Notes: generated by a model not told the origin, from the letters alone. A DNA stretch of 64,000 nt from Litorimonas sp039975855 (GCA_039975855.1 JBDWGH010000006.1:35694-99693), one strand, 5' to 3'. Shown: positions 16,899 through 26,589, counted from the first letter of the stretch. Program-made: numbers and translations.

Positions 16899-17963
16899 TT
16901 AGATTGACCAGAAAACGAATTGGCTGGTCCGAACACTTCGGATCGTCCAACTGTACTTTTTGGCGATTTCGGTCGCCCTAACGGTTCGTTTGTTTTGAAT
17001 AACGCGCCGCTCTTTCCAGAGAAGTGGGATTTGAGAAATACCCGCTTTCAGGCCCGAGAGCCGCGCACTAGATCCGACATTATTTCTGTTTCGGAAGATC
17101 CACCAAATCTGCGACAATACGAACGCAGGTATCATTAAGCACAGAAGAATTGCGGGTGTGTTTTTTAAAATCAAAGCGACATTGTTACGATAGCTATAGA
17201 AATATTTGAAATCGGAGTGAGCCCCGGTCGAGCTTGATCCAATATGCCGGATATATGCGTCAGGACACTGCAAACATTTCTCGCCGAACAGCCTTAGCCT
17301 ATATCCTAAATCTACATCTTCAAGATAACAAAAAAACGTCTCATCAAAACCACCAGAGTGATGGAAAACATCACATTTGTAAGCTGCCGCAGCCCCTGTT
17401 GGACAAAAGACCTCACAATACTCACGTGGATGGGCCGATACCGACATACCTGCACCCGCATTTCTCGCGACGCCAAAGATTGAAAAATAGTCTCCAAAAG
17501 AATCCAGTCGATCCGGGTTTTTCGCCTGTATAACCACCGAACTTAGAATAGAGAAATCCGGATAGGCTTGGCTTGCAAGAAATAATTTTTCTAACCAATC
17601 AGGCTCAGCCCAACTATCCGGATTAAGAGTGATAATCCAATCTGATTCTGATCCCCGAGCCCCCAAATTACTTCCGCCAGCAAATCCAATATTTCTCTCG
17701 GATTCTAAAACAGAATATCGGCCATTCGGTAGTCGTAATCTCGGAAACACTCTTTCTGTTTCATTGTTGTCGACAACCACAACTTCGAAGTTTTGAAATG
17801 ACTGTTTCTCCAAATGGTCAATGCATGTCTGAAGGTCTTCACCGCTATTGTAAGATACAATAACAATCCGAGCCCAAAAGGTGACCACGCTTTCGTCGCC
17901 GTCATTACCGATGGTGTGCGATTGGAGCGTTGAGATAGACTCACGGAATTTGATGTCTGACAT
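16899..17963 (-). CDS. Glycosyltransferase family 2 (rhamnosyltransferase-like)
   Basis: A 354-residue GT-A transferase. It shows ARIVIVSYNSGEDLQTCIDH, VVVVDNNETE with the nucleotide-binding Asp, ERNIGFAGGSNLGAR, and a metal-binding region LNPDSWAEPDW in place of a classic DxD. FDETFFCYLEDVDLGYRLR is typical of WbbL-type rhamnosyltransferases. The C-terminal part has a hydrophobic segment (AILLCLMIPAFVLSQIWWIF) that may anchor it to the inner membrane. The start is ATG 17963, overlapping the upstream epimerase stop (TGATG). Rhamnose as donor is inferred from similarity and from the complete rfb set. Confidence 0.85.
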   Translation of the reverse strand: MSDIKFRESISTLQSHTIGNDGDESVVTFWARIVIVSYNSGEDLQTCIDHLEKQSFQNFEVVVVDNNETERVFPRLRLPNGRYSVLESERNIGFAGGSNLGARGSESDWIITLNPDSWAEPDWLEKLFLASQAYPDFSILSSVVIQAKNPDRLDSFGDYFSIFGVARNAGAGMSVSAHPREYCEVFCPTGAAAAYKCDVFHHSGGFDETFFCYLEDVDLGYRLRLFGEKCLQCPDAYIRHIGSSSTGAHSDFKYFYSYRNNVALILKNTPAILLCLMIPAFVLSQIWWIFRNRNNVGSSARLSGLKAGISQIPLLWKERRVIQNKRTVRATEIAKKYSWTIRSVRTSQFVFWSI

Positions 17964-18871
17964 CAACCCTTCACACTTTGGGCAATTTTCTTGATGGACT
18001 CGCTCAACGGTGTAGTGGGATTCCAACCAAGTTTCTCGCGCGCTTCCGTAATATCAAGTACTGCGTATGGCAGGTCGAATCTTCTACCTGGCTCATATTT
18101 TGTCTTTAGTTCGCTGCCGAGAGCGTCGCTTACAGCTTGAACAACATCACGCTCAGTCACAGCGACACCGGTGCCAATATTATAGGTACCAGTCTCAAAA
18201 GAATTTTTCGCATGCGACTCACAAATAAATCGCGCAAAGTCGTCGACATCAAAATAGTCACGCGCGTTGTGTCCTTCACCGAATATTGTGAGCGCTGATG
18301 TTTCGACAGCCGCCTTAACAGCAGCCGAAACTAAGCCGTGCCGCGTCCCCACCTGCCACCGACCAACGGGATTTGCTAATCTCAAAACTGAAATCGAAAG
18401 ATCGGTATTCTGTTGAAAATAGTCCAGAATACTCTCGTTTAAACGTTTGCTTAGTCCATAAGGTGTTGATGGGCTGGCAGCTTCATTTTCCGGGATCGGG
18501 GAATGATAAGATTTTCCATAAATCTGCCCTCCACTTGAAATATAAACCAAATGGCATTTAGGGTTCACTTTGAGTAAGTTCTCAGCAAAATTTGTTAGCG
18601 TAACAAGGTCTAGATTCACAAGGTCAGACAAGGTTTGAAAACCCGTTGCTGGCTTCGAATTGTTCGCCAAATAAACAACTGTTCTGGCGGCCTTAACAGC
18701 CTCGTCAGCCCCTTCGCTACCCGATTTATATACGGACAGGTTGGGTGCGTATTCTTGGATGAATGCTGTATCCGGATTTCTGGATATAACTGAGCTCGGG
18801 CTATTGAGAGCATTAGCAATTTCACAAATGTGACGACCAATGAATCCGGTCCCACCATAGAGAACCAACAT
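17963..18871 (-). CDS. NAD-dependent epimerase/dehydratase (UDP-hexose 4-epimerase-like)
   Basis: A 302-residue extended SDR with the N-terminal motif LYGGTGFIGRHICEI, YISSGGQIYGKSYHSPIPE, the catalytic STPYGLSKRLNE and RLANPVGRWQVGTRHG. The loop FGEGHNARDYFDVDDFARF and the ending REKLGWNPTTPLSESI are typical of UDP-glucose 4-epimerase relatives. The sugar is uncertain. It is co-transcribed with, and translationally coupled to, the GT2 gene, so it may supply that enzyme's donor or modify its product's precursor. Confidence 0.8.
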   Translation of the reverse strand: MLVLYGGTGFIGRHICEIANALNSPSSVISRNPDTAFIQEYAPNLSVYKSGSEGADEAVKAARTVVYLANNSKPATGFQTLSDLVNLDLVTLTNFAENLLKVNPKCHLVYISSGGQIYGKSYHSPIPENEAASPSTPYGLSKRLNESILDYFQQNTDLSISVLRLANPVGRWQVGTRHGLVSAAVKAAVETSALTIFGEGHNARDYFDVDDFARFICESHAKNSFETGTYNIGTGVAVTERDVVQAVSDALGSELKTKYEPGRRFDLPYAVLDITEAREKLGWNPTTPLSESIKKIAQSVKG

Positions 18872-19207
18872 AAAAACTCCCGTAAACTTGGATTGTATCT
18901 ACACTATAGAAATCGTGAAAATTCAATGCAATAAATCGAAAATCCGGTTGATCACTGATTACTCTAGCATCTTGCCCTGCAGCCAAACGGTTTTCTATAT
19001 TCTGAAAGTCTTGTTTGCGTTTCCAACACTCGAACTCACCATCACAATGTGTCCCAATAGATTTTGACCAGCCCGCTGCAAGTCTAAATCAAGTAATATC
19101 AGCCAAAAAGTTACCCGTACTCGAAAGCCACACAAAGGAAGCGGCTTTTTTCCATAAAAGTCCAAATTTTTGGTTTAATAAAGTACATACTAACAGTATG
19201 AAGCACT
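18872..19207. other. Divergent intergenic region (epimerase / sulfotransferase)
   Basis: About 336 bp without a supported gene, between divergent transcription units, so it should carry two promoters. An in-frame stretch from 19015 overlaps the sulfotransferase start and has no recognisable features. A small hairpin, CATACT-AAC-AGTATG at 19186-19200, lies just before the sulfotransferase start codon and could influence its translation. I could not assign promoter boxes. Confidence 0.4.
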
Positions 19208-20032
19208 ATGTCAGATATCACCAAGTTAAGACGCCGCTGGCTATGGGGAAATAACCCCAAAGGACCTTTCTTTATTGTAGGAAACGGAAGGTCCGGAACA
19301 AGCGTCATGTTGGCTACCGTTCGCAAAACGCTCAACTTGAAATATTATGGCGAAGGTCATTTATATCCACTGCTCGGTGATCTTAGTCGCGCAACGGAAA
19401 AATATTTTAACTCAGCTCGTATCAAGAATTTATCTAAAAGCGACGCGCATATGATTCACCACGTCAAACACTCAGACGTGGATGAACGCTTGGCAAAGAT
19501 GGTCAGAAATATTTTCTTTGATGTTTATGGAACGACAGAGTTTGTCGATAAAACACCCGGGCCGATGCCCATCTTGAGCCTGCCCATGCTCGAAGCGGCG
19601 TTTCCGACAATGAAGATTATTCATATGAAACGGCGAGGCATTGAAGTCGTTCGGTCTGCTCTAAAGAAATTCAATGAGACAGATTTTGAAACACATTGCG
19701 TAATATGGGAACAGGCATTGGCCAATTGGGAGAAAATTGAGCCCCGTTTGAAAGTTCCGCATATTACAATTGACCAACATACGCTCGCGACCGAGCCCGA
19801 AACTTCGGTCAAACAACTTGAAGATTTCCTAGAACTCACGTCAGAGCAAGCACAGACAATGCTTGGATTCTTCCAAAATGACCGCCCTCAATCCAGTGGA
19901 AGCCTGAATAAAGGCGGAGTGAGTCTTGAATCTTCGGGATGGAGTGAAGAGGAAATAGAAATTTATCGGCGCGTAGGGGCTAAAATGATGGCTCGACACG
20001 GTTGGTCAGAAGACGAAAGTTACTTCGCTTAA
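19208..20032 (+). CDS. Sulfotransferase family protein
   Basis: A 274-residue cytoplasmic sulfotransferase, expected to move sulfate from PAPS to a carbohydrate or lipid hydroxyl. The 5'-phosphosulfate loop is visible as FIVGNGRSGTSVMLATV near residue 25. The 3'-phosphate-binding region is KIIHMKRRGIEVVRSALKK, with Arg and Ser in the expected places. The C-terminus has the usual LEDFLELTSEQ helix. The neighbours (polysaccharide enzymes, and a second sulfotransferase domain in the 1824-residue protein) point to sulfation of the exported polysaccharide. The acceptor is unknown. Confidence 0.85.
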   Translation: MSDITKLRRRWLWGNNPKGPFFIVGNGRSGTSVMLATVRKTLNLKYYGEGHLYPLLGDLSRATEKYFNSARIKNLSKSDAHMIHHVKHSDVDERLAKMVRNIFFDVYGTTEFVDKTPGPMPILSLPMLEAAFPTMKIIHMKRRGIEVVRSALKKFNETDFETHCVIWEQALANWEKIEPRLKVPHITIDQHTLATEPETSVKQLEDFLELTSEQAQTMLGFFQNDRPQSSGSLNKGGVSLESSGWSEEEIEIYRRVGAKMMARHGWSEDESYFA

Positions 20033-20272
20033 CTGCTTCTTGAACACACTTAAAATTGCAATGGTTCGGCCAGAATACTTCGAAACCGTAATGCAGCCTG
20101 ACTAATTCGTATCCTGAAACACCGAGTCAAACCGGTTCTATAGCTGACTGAAAAACTCGCTACTGATCGCTCACACCCTTCACATCAAGTACAGCTTTAC
20201 CGCAGCAATTTCGATGTTTAACGTATATTTTGCGACCCTCTCATCGCGTCGATGTTTAGAAAAGTTTAGATA

Positions 20273-23200
20273 ATGATGACGACTGTCTCGCCCAGCCAAA
20301 TTGCAAAATCTTCCGGCGGATTTAGAAGCGACATTCAAGGCCTTCGTGCAATCGCTGTGGGACTAGTCGTGATCTTTCACATGTTCCCTTTAGCGGTGAC
20401 AGGTGGTTATGTTGGCGTAGATGTTTTTTTCGTTATTTCCGGCTTTCTTATCACCGGACTTCTCATTCGTCGAGCAGAACGAGACGGACGAGTTGACTTC
20501 AAGGACTTTTACATTCGACGGGCTAGACGTCTTTTGCCGGCGGCGTGCCTAGCCCTTATCGTCACAGGACTTGCCTGCCTGATCATACTTCCCAAATCCC
20601 TGTTACAGGGTGTTGGCAAAGAGATTTTGGCTAGTGCCTTTTACGTTGAGAATTTCTTTCTTTACTTTCAGGGCCGTGACTACCTGACAGCAGAAACCGC
20701 CCCCAGCCCTTTCCAGCACTACTGGTCACTTTCAATTGAAGAACAATTTTACGTCGTCTGGCCCATCGCGATTGCTGTAGGTGTCTGGATAGCTAAGCGT
20801 TTGAAAATGAGTGCACGTGGATTTTTGCTGGCCCTCCTAACAATTATAACCCTTGTTTCGCTCTACCTCTCCGCAACAATTTCGCCGAAAAATCCAGGAG
20901 CCTACTTCCTGACATCTACACGGGTTTGGGAGCTTGCCCTTGGGGGGCTGCTGGCACTTGGACAGCCTTATATTAAGTTACCAAATAGCTTGACCCTCGT
21001 TTTACGTTGGATCGGTTTGGTCGCCATTCTTTACGCTGGAATCACATTTACAAAGAACACAGTTTTCCCGGGAACAGCTGCTTTGATTCCAACCCTGGGA
21101 ACTCTGGCACTTTTGTTGCCGCGGGCAATTGGACCTACAGATCCGACGTCACTTCTATCGCTTCGACCCATGACATACCTCGGCGATATCTCTTATTCCC
21201 TTTATCTCTGGCATTGGCCCATACTCGTTCTTGGTGCCTATGTCGTAGGCGGCACATGGACCCTGTGGCAATTAGGCCTCGCGTTTCTACTAATGATCAT
21301 GTTTTCCCATGTCTCTAAATACTATATTGAGGACAAGCTTCGCCATGCAGGAGATGGCCCGCGACCAGGGATGAGAACTTTGGTTCTTTCGACGGCCTTA
21401 CTGACAGGTACCGCTATCGTCGCAATGGTTCTTATAAATCCTCTTAAAAAGGATGTACCTCAAACAACTAGTGTGGATCGCGGTGATTTCCCGGGTGCCT
21501 ATGCCCTTGCGAAAAACGCGGCTCCCTACCCTGCCCGCGAATTCACACCCGCTGCATCTTGGGCCATTTCAGATAATCCAGATATTTACGCCGATAGTTG
21601 TCAAGTTACAGCCGACAGCGACATTCCAAAACCATGTTTTTATGGCGACCCTGAAGCGCCCGTCACGATTGTTCTCGTCGGAGATAGTCATGCTGCGCAT
21701 TATTTACCTGCGCTGCAAACATTTGCGCTCCAAAATAAAGTCAGAATTGTAACCCAGACGAAGTCCTCCTGCCCGTTTATTGACGCGACAACTCAAGCTT
21801 CAAGTGGGCCTTACACAACATGTAGAACATGGAATACAAAAGTTATCCAAGAGATCATTGATCTAAAACCGGATGTTGTCATCACGGCAAAATTCTCCTC
21901 GACCACATTATCGGATGTGCCTGAGGGACTTACTAATGACCAAGCTGTGTCTGAAGCGCTCGCACGTCAGTGGAAGGCATTGGGCCGAGCCGGCATACCT
22001 GTTGTTGCGATTGCTTACACGCCGCGCTTTCCCGGAAGTGTCCCGGATTGCGTTTCAACACCCGGCAAACCGATTGTTGAGTGCAACCTTGATAGAGCAA
22101 CCGCCCTTTCCAAATTTGACCACATACAGGCCGCGGGACAACTTTATCCGCAAGCCATCATCGCTGATTTAAACGATAATATTTGTCAGCCCGACACATG
22201 CCCGGCCGTTGTCGGAAATATCTTGGTATATCGTGATGCACATCATCTAACAGCAACTTACTCTCGAACTCTCGACACTGCGTTAGGTAATTATATCCGA
22301 AAAGCCGTCAAAACTGAGATCGGCCCGATTGAGCCTGACACCGTCTCTTTAGATATCGATCTCCCTACCGATCTTTTGGACTTAGTGCCGGAGCGAGCCA
22401 GTTACCCGGGCGCTTTAGTGCTAGCCTCAAAGGAGCAATCGCAAGAGATTACCCGTGCTATTCGCCCGTCACTGGATCGTCTTAGTCGTGATTTTCATCT
22501 CGTATTCCGGAATGGATGCTATGGCGGTGGCGACGGTGATGAGCTTGTGTCTTGCACATTAGGTGCAGAAAATGGTGACCGTGAAATCGTTATTGTTGGT
22601 GACAATGCTGCCGCTATGTGGCTCCCGGCCTTAGAACCATATGCTGAAATGCGTGGTGTTAAAATCACGACATTCCTAAAGTCCGGCTGCCCATTCACTT
22701 CCATTCCTAACCTACGAAAAGGTCAACCAAATATAGATTGTGTGAATTGGGGGGAAGACGTTGTCCAAGCAGTCAATCAAATCCAACCGGACATTTTACT
22801 TACGGCAAGTTTCGCAACGCATATCGCGGCGAATCCCGATGAAGGTGAATCAGGAAAATCAGCGCTAGCGCGCGGAATAACAATGCGTTTGTCTCAAATC
22901 GACACCACCAAAACTAAATTGGTGGCGATGGCACAACTCCCGACACAGCAGAACAATCTGGTTGAGTGTTTAAAGGCCACGAAAATTGATTCCGAAATTT
23001 GGATGACCAATGCGAGTGGTTTGGATGTTTGTAATACCGCAAGATCCGAGGCCCTTCGCCGGGAGGACCCGATGGTCTCAGTTGCGGCTGACCTTGCAAA
23101 TGTCGAATATCTTGATCTTACCGATATGCTTTGCTCACAGACATCATGTCCTGTCATTAAAGGTGGAATTCTAACATATAAAGACCCTGGCCATGTCACT

Positions 23201-23275
23201 GCGACTTACATGGCAACACTCGCGCCGGTATTGGGAATGAGACTAGATGAAATGCTTGGATTTGAGACGCCTTGA
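20273..23275 (+). CDS. OafA-type O-acyltransferase with two SGNH domains, the second degenerate
   Basis: A 1000-residue inner-membrane enzyme. Residues about 15-390 are an acyltransferase-3 domain: FRSDIQGLRAIAVGLVVIFH with the catalytic His, GGYVGVDVFFVISGFLITG, FYIRRARRLLPA and YWSLSIEEQFYVVWP over about ten helices. Two SGNH-hydrolase-like domains follow. The first is intact, with GDSHAAHY (Ser472) and the DAHH pair (Asp655, His658). The second has GDNAAAMW, with Asn778 replacing the nucleophile, but keeps DPGH (Asp971, His974). Typical OafA/OatA proteins have one SGNH domain, so this looks like a tandem duplication. It probably acetylates the polysaccharide on the periplasmic side. Confidence 0.9.
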   Translation: MMTTVSPSQIAKSSGGFRSDIQGLRAIAVGLVVIFHMFPLAVTGGYVGVDVFFVISGFLITGLLIRRAERDGRVDFKDFYIRRARRLLPAACLALIVTGLACLIILPKSLLQGVGKEILASAFYVENFFLYFQGRDYLTAETAPSPFQHYWSLSIEEQFYVVWPIAIAVGVWIAKRLKMSARGFLLALLTIITLVSLYLSATISPKNPGAYFLTSTRVWELALGGLLALGQPYIKLPNSLTLVLRWIGLVAILYAGITFTKNTVFPGTAALIPTLGTLALLLPRAIGPTDPTSLLSLRPMTYLGDISYSLYLWHWPILVLGAYVVGGTWTLWQLGLAFLLMIMFSHVSKYYIEDKLRHAGDGPRPGMRTLVLSTALLTGTAIVAMVLINPLKKDVPQTTSVDRGDFPGAYALAKNAAPYPAREFTPAASWAISDNPDIYADSCQVTADSDIPKPCFYGDPEAPVTIVLVGDSHAAHYLPALQTFALQNKVRIVTQTKSSCPFIDATTQASSGPYTTCRTWNTKVIQEIIDLKPDVVITAKFSSTTLSDVPEGLTNDQAVSEALARQWKALGRAGIPVVAIAYTPRFPGSVPDCVSTPGKPIVECNLDRATALSKFDHIQAAGQLYPQAIIADLNDNICQPDTCPAVVGNILVYRDAHHLTATYSRTLDTALGNYIRKAVKTEIGPIEPDTVSLDIDLPTDLLDLVPERASYPGALVLASKEQSQEITRAIRPSLDRLSRDFHLVFRNGCYGGGDGDELVSCTLGAENGDREIVIVGDNAAAMWLPALEPYAEMRGVKITTFLKSGCPFTSIPNLRKGQPNIDCVNWGEDVVQAVNQIQPDILLTASFATHIAANPDEGESGKSALARGITMRLSQIDTTKTKLVAMAQLPTQQNNLVECLKATKIDSEIWMTNASGLDVCNTARSEALRREDPMVSVAADLANVEYLDLTDMLCSQTSCPVIKGGILTYKDPGHVTATYMATLAPVLGMRLDEMLGFETP

Positions 23276-23314
23276 GGTTAAGCCCCGAGGAAATCAAGGA
23301 TTAGAGAAACGCTC

Positions 23315-24112
23315 ATGAGTTCATACGCACTTCAAGATCTGGGCAAATCCTTTTCAAGTTTCAGGCTGTGGGGATATATCTCTGCAAAGACGATCCAAAT
23401 TCGGTATAGAAGAAACCTTTTGGGAATGGTCTGGCTGGTTTTTTCTTTCGCAATTCCCGCCTTTGGTATTGCCTTGGTCCTGTCAAAACTTCAGGGGCTT
23501 GAGCTCAATGAGCACGTTCCGCATGTTATGTTTGGGTTTGCAGGTTGGTATTTTATCTCTGATTGCCTCAGCCAAGGCGGAGCTGCATTGACTAAAAATA
23601 GATCTATGTTGTTGCAAGCTCCGTTAGGGCGGTCGGTTTTCTCCCTCTCAATGGTTCTTGAGCAACTCATATTATTCGTCGTGAATATAGTAACAGCAGC
23701 TTTTATCGTAAGTTTTTTTGGTTGGCGCCCGCAAATTGAAATGGTGTTTCTTCCTCTCTCAATACTTATTTTTGCAATAGCCGGACTCGGCTCTGTTATG
23801 TTCCTATCCATAATTTGTGCGAGAATTCGGGATCTGCGCGAACTTATTTCTTCAATTGTGCGTCTCTCTTTTTTCTTCACACCTATCATTTGGTCCGCAA
23901 CGAGCCGTAATTTACCCCCGGATTCTTTTTTGGCGGTTGTCGCAAAATATAATCCTTTCACATATTATCTTGATTTGTTGCGAATGCCTTTATTTGGCGA
24001 GTGGCCCACCACGTTTACCCTGGTTTTTACAAGCTGTTCTGCCGTCGCTTTGATCATACTCGGGCTAATAGCTATTCAAAAGGGTGGGCGTTCAATCGCC
24101 TTTTTTGTCTAA
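23315..24112 (+). CDS. Polysaccharide ABC transporter permease (Wzm/KpsM/TagG family)
   Basis: A 265-residue ABC-2 type permease with about six hydrophobic segments. QIRYRRNLLGMVWLVFSF near the N-terminus is the characteristic cytoplasmic-to-first-helix region, and FFFTPIIWSATSRNLPPD followed by KYNPFTYYLDLLRMPLFG is diagnostic of polysaccharide exporters. The stop overlaps the ATPase start (TAATG), so the two subunits are translationally coupled. Their presence, with no Wzx/Wzy seen in the window, suggests ABC-dependent export of a glycan completed in the cytoplasm. Confidence 0.92.
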   Translation: MSSYALQDLGKSFSSFRLWGYISAKTIQIRYRRNLLGMVWLVFSFAIPAFGIALVLSKLQGLELNEHVPHVMFGFAGWYFISDCLSQGGAALTKNRSMLLQAPLGRSVFSLSMVLEQLILFVVNIVTAAFIVSFFGWRPQIEMVFLPLSILIFAIAGLGSVMFLSIICARIRDLRELISSIVRLSFFFTPIIWSATSRNLPPDSFLAVVAKYNPFTYYLDLLRMPLFGEWPTTFTLVFTSCSAVALIILGLIAIQKGGRSIAFFV

Positions 24113-24918
24113 TGTCGTCACCTACAAATACTGACATGGCGCCCAAACAATCTGCAACACCGGTAGATTCCAAAATTTCTCAGCCAAAGAAAAATAAATT
24201 GGACAAAGGGTTACCCCCTATCATCCAAGCCAAAAACCTGCGCGTGACGTATCCCAATTCTTCTGTGTGGCAATCTCTACGGGGCGAGCCGGGATACACG
24301 GCTTTGAAAGATGTAAACTTTGAAGTAAAACCGGGTGGTCGATTAGGCTTACTTGGACGAAATGGATCCGGGAAATCTACGCTTTTACGCACACTCGCTG
24401 GAGTATACCCTCCCAGCGGGGGCGATCTATTGGTTCGCGGAACGCGGTCTTCAATTTTCAACGCCACATCCGGTTTTGTTCCGAACGCGACCGGTCGAGA
24501 AAATATCATGTTACGCGGCGTTATACTCGGCCTCACGCGAGAACAAATACGAGACCTAACACCCTCTATCATTGAGTTTTCAGAATTGAAGGGGTGGATT
24601 GACCAACCGATTTATACCTACTCAAGCGGTATGACGCTTCGTCTCGCCTTCTCAATCGTGACGGCGCTTCAAAATGACATCCTTTTGATGGATGAATGGA
24701 TTGGTGCCGGCGATGCGGGATTCATTGATAAGGCCCAGAAACGCATGGATTACATGCTGGAGAACTCTCAAATCATTGTTCTCGCCAGTCACAATATGCC
24801 GCTCATGCAACGCGTTTGCGAACGCGCCATCGTCATAGAAGAAGGTGCTGTACTATTCGACGGTGATGTTAAAGAAGCCATTGCGATTTATCGGGATATT
24901 CGTGATCATAAGGCCTAA
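24112..24918 (+). CDS. Polysaccharide ABC transporter ATP-binding protein (Wzt/KpsT/TagH family)
   Basis: A 268-residue ATPase. The first 40 residues are a charged, Pro/Lys-rich extension. Walker A is GLLGRNGSGKSTLLRTL, the signature is the family-typical variant YSSGMTLRLAF, Walker B is ILLMDEWIGAGD and the switch His is in LASHNMPLM. There is no C-terminal carbohydrate-binding domain as in O9a-type Wzt, so substrate recognition by this subunit is probably of the KpsT/TagH kind. The open frame extends back into the permease gene, but ATG 24112, overlapping the permease stop, is the sensible start. Confidence 0.92.
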   Translation: MSSPTNTDMAPKQSATPVDSKISQPKKNKLDKGLPPIIQAKNLRVTYPNSSVWQSLRGEPGYTALKDVNFEVKPGGRLGLLGRNGSGKSTLLRTLAGVYPPSGGDLLVRGTRSSIFNATSGFVPNATGRENIMLRGVILGLTREQIRDLTPSIIEFSELKGWIDQPIYTYSSGMTLRLAFSIVTALQNDILLMDEWIGAGDAGFIDKAQKRMDYMLENSQIIVLASHNMPLMQRVCERAIVIEEGAVLFDGDVKEAIAIYRDIRDHKA

Positions 24919-24953
24919 AGTCTAAGAAAAACAAATACTTGTTATCTTAGACT
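24919..24953. terminator. Stem-loop between the convergent ABC ATPase and GT-C genes
   Basis: AGTCTAAGA (24919-24927) and TCTTAGACT (24945-24953) are perfect 9-bp arms, with an extra inner AACAA/TTGTT pairing. The hairpin begins directly after the ATPase stop codon. No strong T run follows on either strand, so it may be a bidirectional terminator of limited strength or an RNA-stabilising 3' hairpin. Confidence 0.5.
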
Positions 24954-24993
24954 CGAATAAGCGCTTTAGGAACGTTGGAATTATCCAGACAAT

Positions 24994-26589
24994 CTACGGT
25001 GATTTATAAAGCTTACAGCCACGAATTTCGAGCTCGGGCTCCCGGTCTCCGACCCAGTCCAGTAAATAATCTAAACGGCGCTGTCCCTCAGGTTTGTTTG
25101 CATCTTCATATTTTTTCAAAGCTCTTTCACAAATAACCCAAGCGCCAACCTTTGCACCGCCGGTAAATTTCTCCGGCGTAGCAATCATATCTTTAAAACC
25201 TTCCAAAGGCATCCAGCCAGGCGTCGCGACACCTTTCCGCTGAGCATAAAGATGGAAATGAGAGCTCCAATCATTGTCGAATACAAACATGGCCTCATCC
25301 GGTGCGGTATTCGCCTTCACCCAATCGCCGATAGTTAGAACTTGCAGCGTAGTGGACCTATTTTCGAGTTTCAGGTTAGGTTTGAAAGTCTTATCGAATG
25401 TATGAGACATTCCGAAAATCACGACAACCATAGCGACCGTTGCAATAACGGCTTGCCTTTCATAGGCCTGCCCAAAGGCGAGCGCCGCCGCGACGATTAA
25501 GAAGAACGCATTTGCGTATTGATAATAATAATGAATTTGGTGCAGTCTCCAAAAAAGTAGAGGCGCGACAAAGTAAGCGACGATACAGCTTAAGGCGATC
25601 CAGACAAATTTCTTATTCCGCAAAAAGGCTGCAGCCACCATGAAGTAGATAGTCAGGAACGCGCCCAGAGTATGGTCGACAGCCCGCGTTAGAAGAACCT
25701 TCTTCCATTCCTCCCACCGCATCCGCTGTTCTAGCGTTCCAAAATTGAACTTACGCAATGCTTCAGATGTGAGACGCTCCCCAATTAGACTTTGGGATTT
25801 TGCAACGTCGGAAACAGAGACCCATTGTTTGATTACCAAAATTGGAAGCAAGACGGACAATAAGAGCAGCACGCCATGAACACCATGCTCACGGATAATG
25901 ACCTGAGGTGATTTAATATGGGTTTTTAGAACCGGCCAAAAGTGGACCAATGTTGCAATAAATCCGACAAAAACAATCGCCGGAAACGTCGTCACTTTCT
26001 CTAATGTTGCTAAACTGCCGAAGACGACTGCGAGTGCAAAATCTAAAAGTTTGCGGCTTTCCAAAAGACGTAAGTAGAAAAGGAACCAGAGCAGCGCCAA
26101 AAACAGCGCCAAGCTCTCGATTAGAGCCGTTGAAGACCAATATAAATAAAGCGGAGATAGGCATAACAGACTAGCGAAAATAAGGTAAATCTTGATATCA
26201 ATCTTCACCTTTATCGTAATGCGATAGCAAACATATAAAATACCTAGGAAAGACGCAAAAGCGACAACCCGACAAGACTGATCCACATTCAATCCAGTGA
26301 TTGTGCTTAAACCTGCCGCAAGCCACTGAAATAGCGGGAACTCAAATGGGATTGTGTAAGGAAAACCTGTGACGGGCGTCTCGTAAATAAATTTCGGCCC
26401 GCCCTGCGTCATCCAATACGCACTCAGTGCCGTTTGCGTTTCACGGAAAAAAAACATTCCTGTCAGCGGCTGATCCATACGGCCCAAGAAAACTCTGAGC
26501 TGTATGAACAGTCCCCAAGCAAAAAACGCCCAAGGTGCAAAACCCAGCCATTTGTTAAGACTTGCCCATCCTAATTTGAGAGTATTCAT
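24994..26589 (-). CDS. GT-C fold polyprenyl-linked glycosyltransferase (ArnT/GT39-like)
   Basis: A 531-residue integral membrane protein with about ten to twelve hydrophobic segments and a C-terminal soluble part (from about residue 430). The first periplasmic loop contains MFFFRETQTALSAYW, resembling the acidic loop of GT-C enzymes that use polyprenyl-phosphate sugars; the Glu is the likely catalytic acid. The second loop has PFEFPLFQWLAAGL. Such enzymes transfer a sugar from a lipid carrier on the periplasmic side. Given the DprE1/DprE2/GtrA/UbiA set, an arabinosyl donor is a reasonable but unproven proposal. It is a single gene facing the ABC transporter. Confidence 0.75.
   Translation of the reverse strand: MNTLKLGWASLNKWLGFAPWAFFAWGLFIQLRVFLGRMDQPLTGMFFFRETQTALSAYWMTQGGPKFIYETPVTGFPYTIPFEFPLFQWLAAGLSTITGLNVDQSCRVVAFASFLGILYVCYRITIKVKIDIKIYLIFASLLCLSPLYLYWSSTALIESLALFLALLWFLFYLRLLESRKLLDFALAVVFGSLATLEKVTTFPAIVFVGFIATLVHFWPVLKTHIKSPQVIIREHGVHGVLLLLSVLLPILVIKQWVSVSDVAKSQSLIGERLTSEALRKFNFGTLEQRMRWEEWKKVLLTRAVDHTLGAFLTIYFMVAAAFLRNKKFVWIALSCIVAYFVAPLLFWRLHQIHYYYQYANAFFLIVAAALAFGQAYERQAVIATVAMVVVIFGMSHTFDKTFKPNLKLENRSTTLQVLTIGDWVKANTAPDEAMFVFDNDWSSHFHLYAQRKGVATPGWMPLEGFKDMIATPEKFTGGAKVGAWVICERALKKYEDANKPEGQRRLDYLLDWVGDREPELEIRGCKLYKSP

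Noticed and set aside
19015..19254. Open frame overlapping the start of the sulfotransferase
   Set aside because: No recognisable feature or ribosome site, and it overlaps a well-supported gene in another frame.
20211..20258. Direct repeat TCGATGTTTA upstream of the acyltransferase gene
   Set aside because: Ten bases repeated once at 38-bp spacing in AT-rich DNA; too short to claim as an operator without other evidence.
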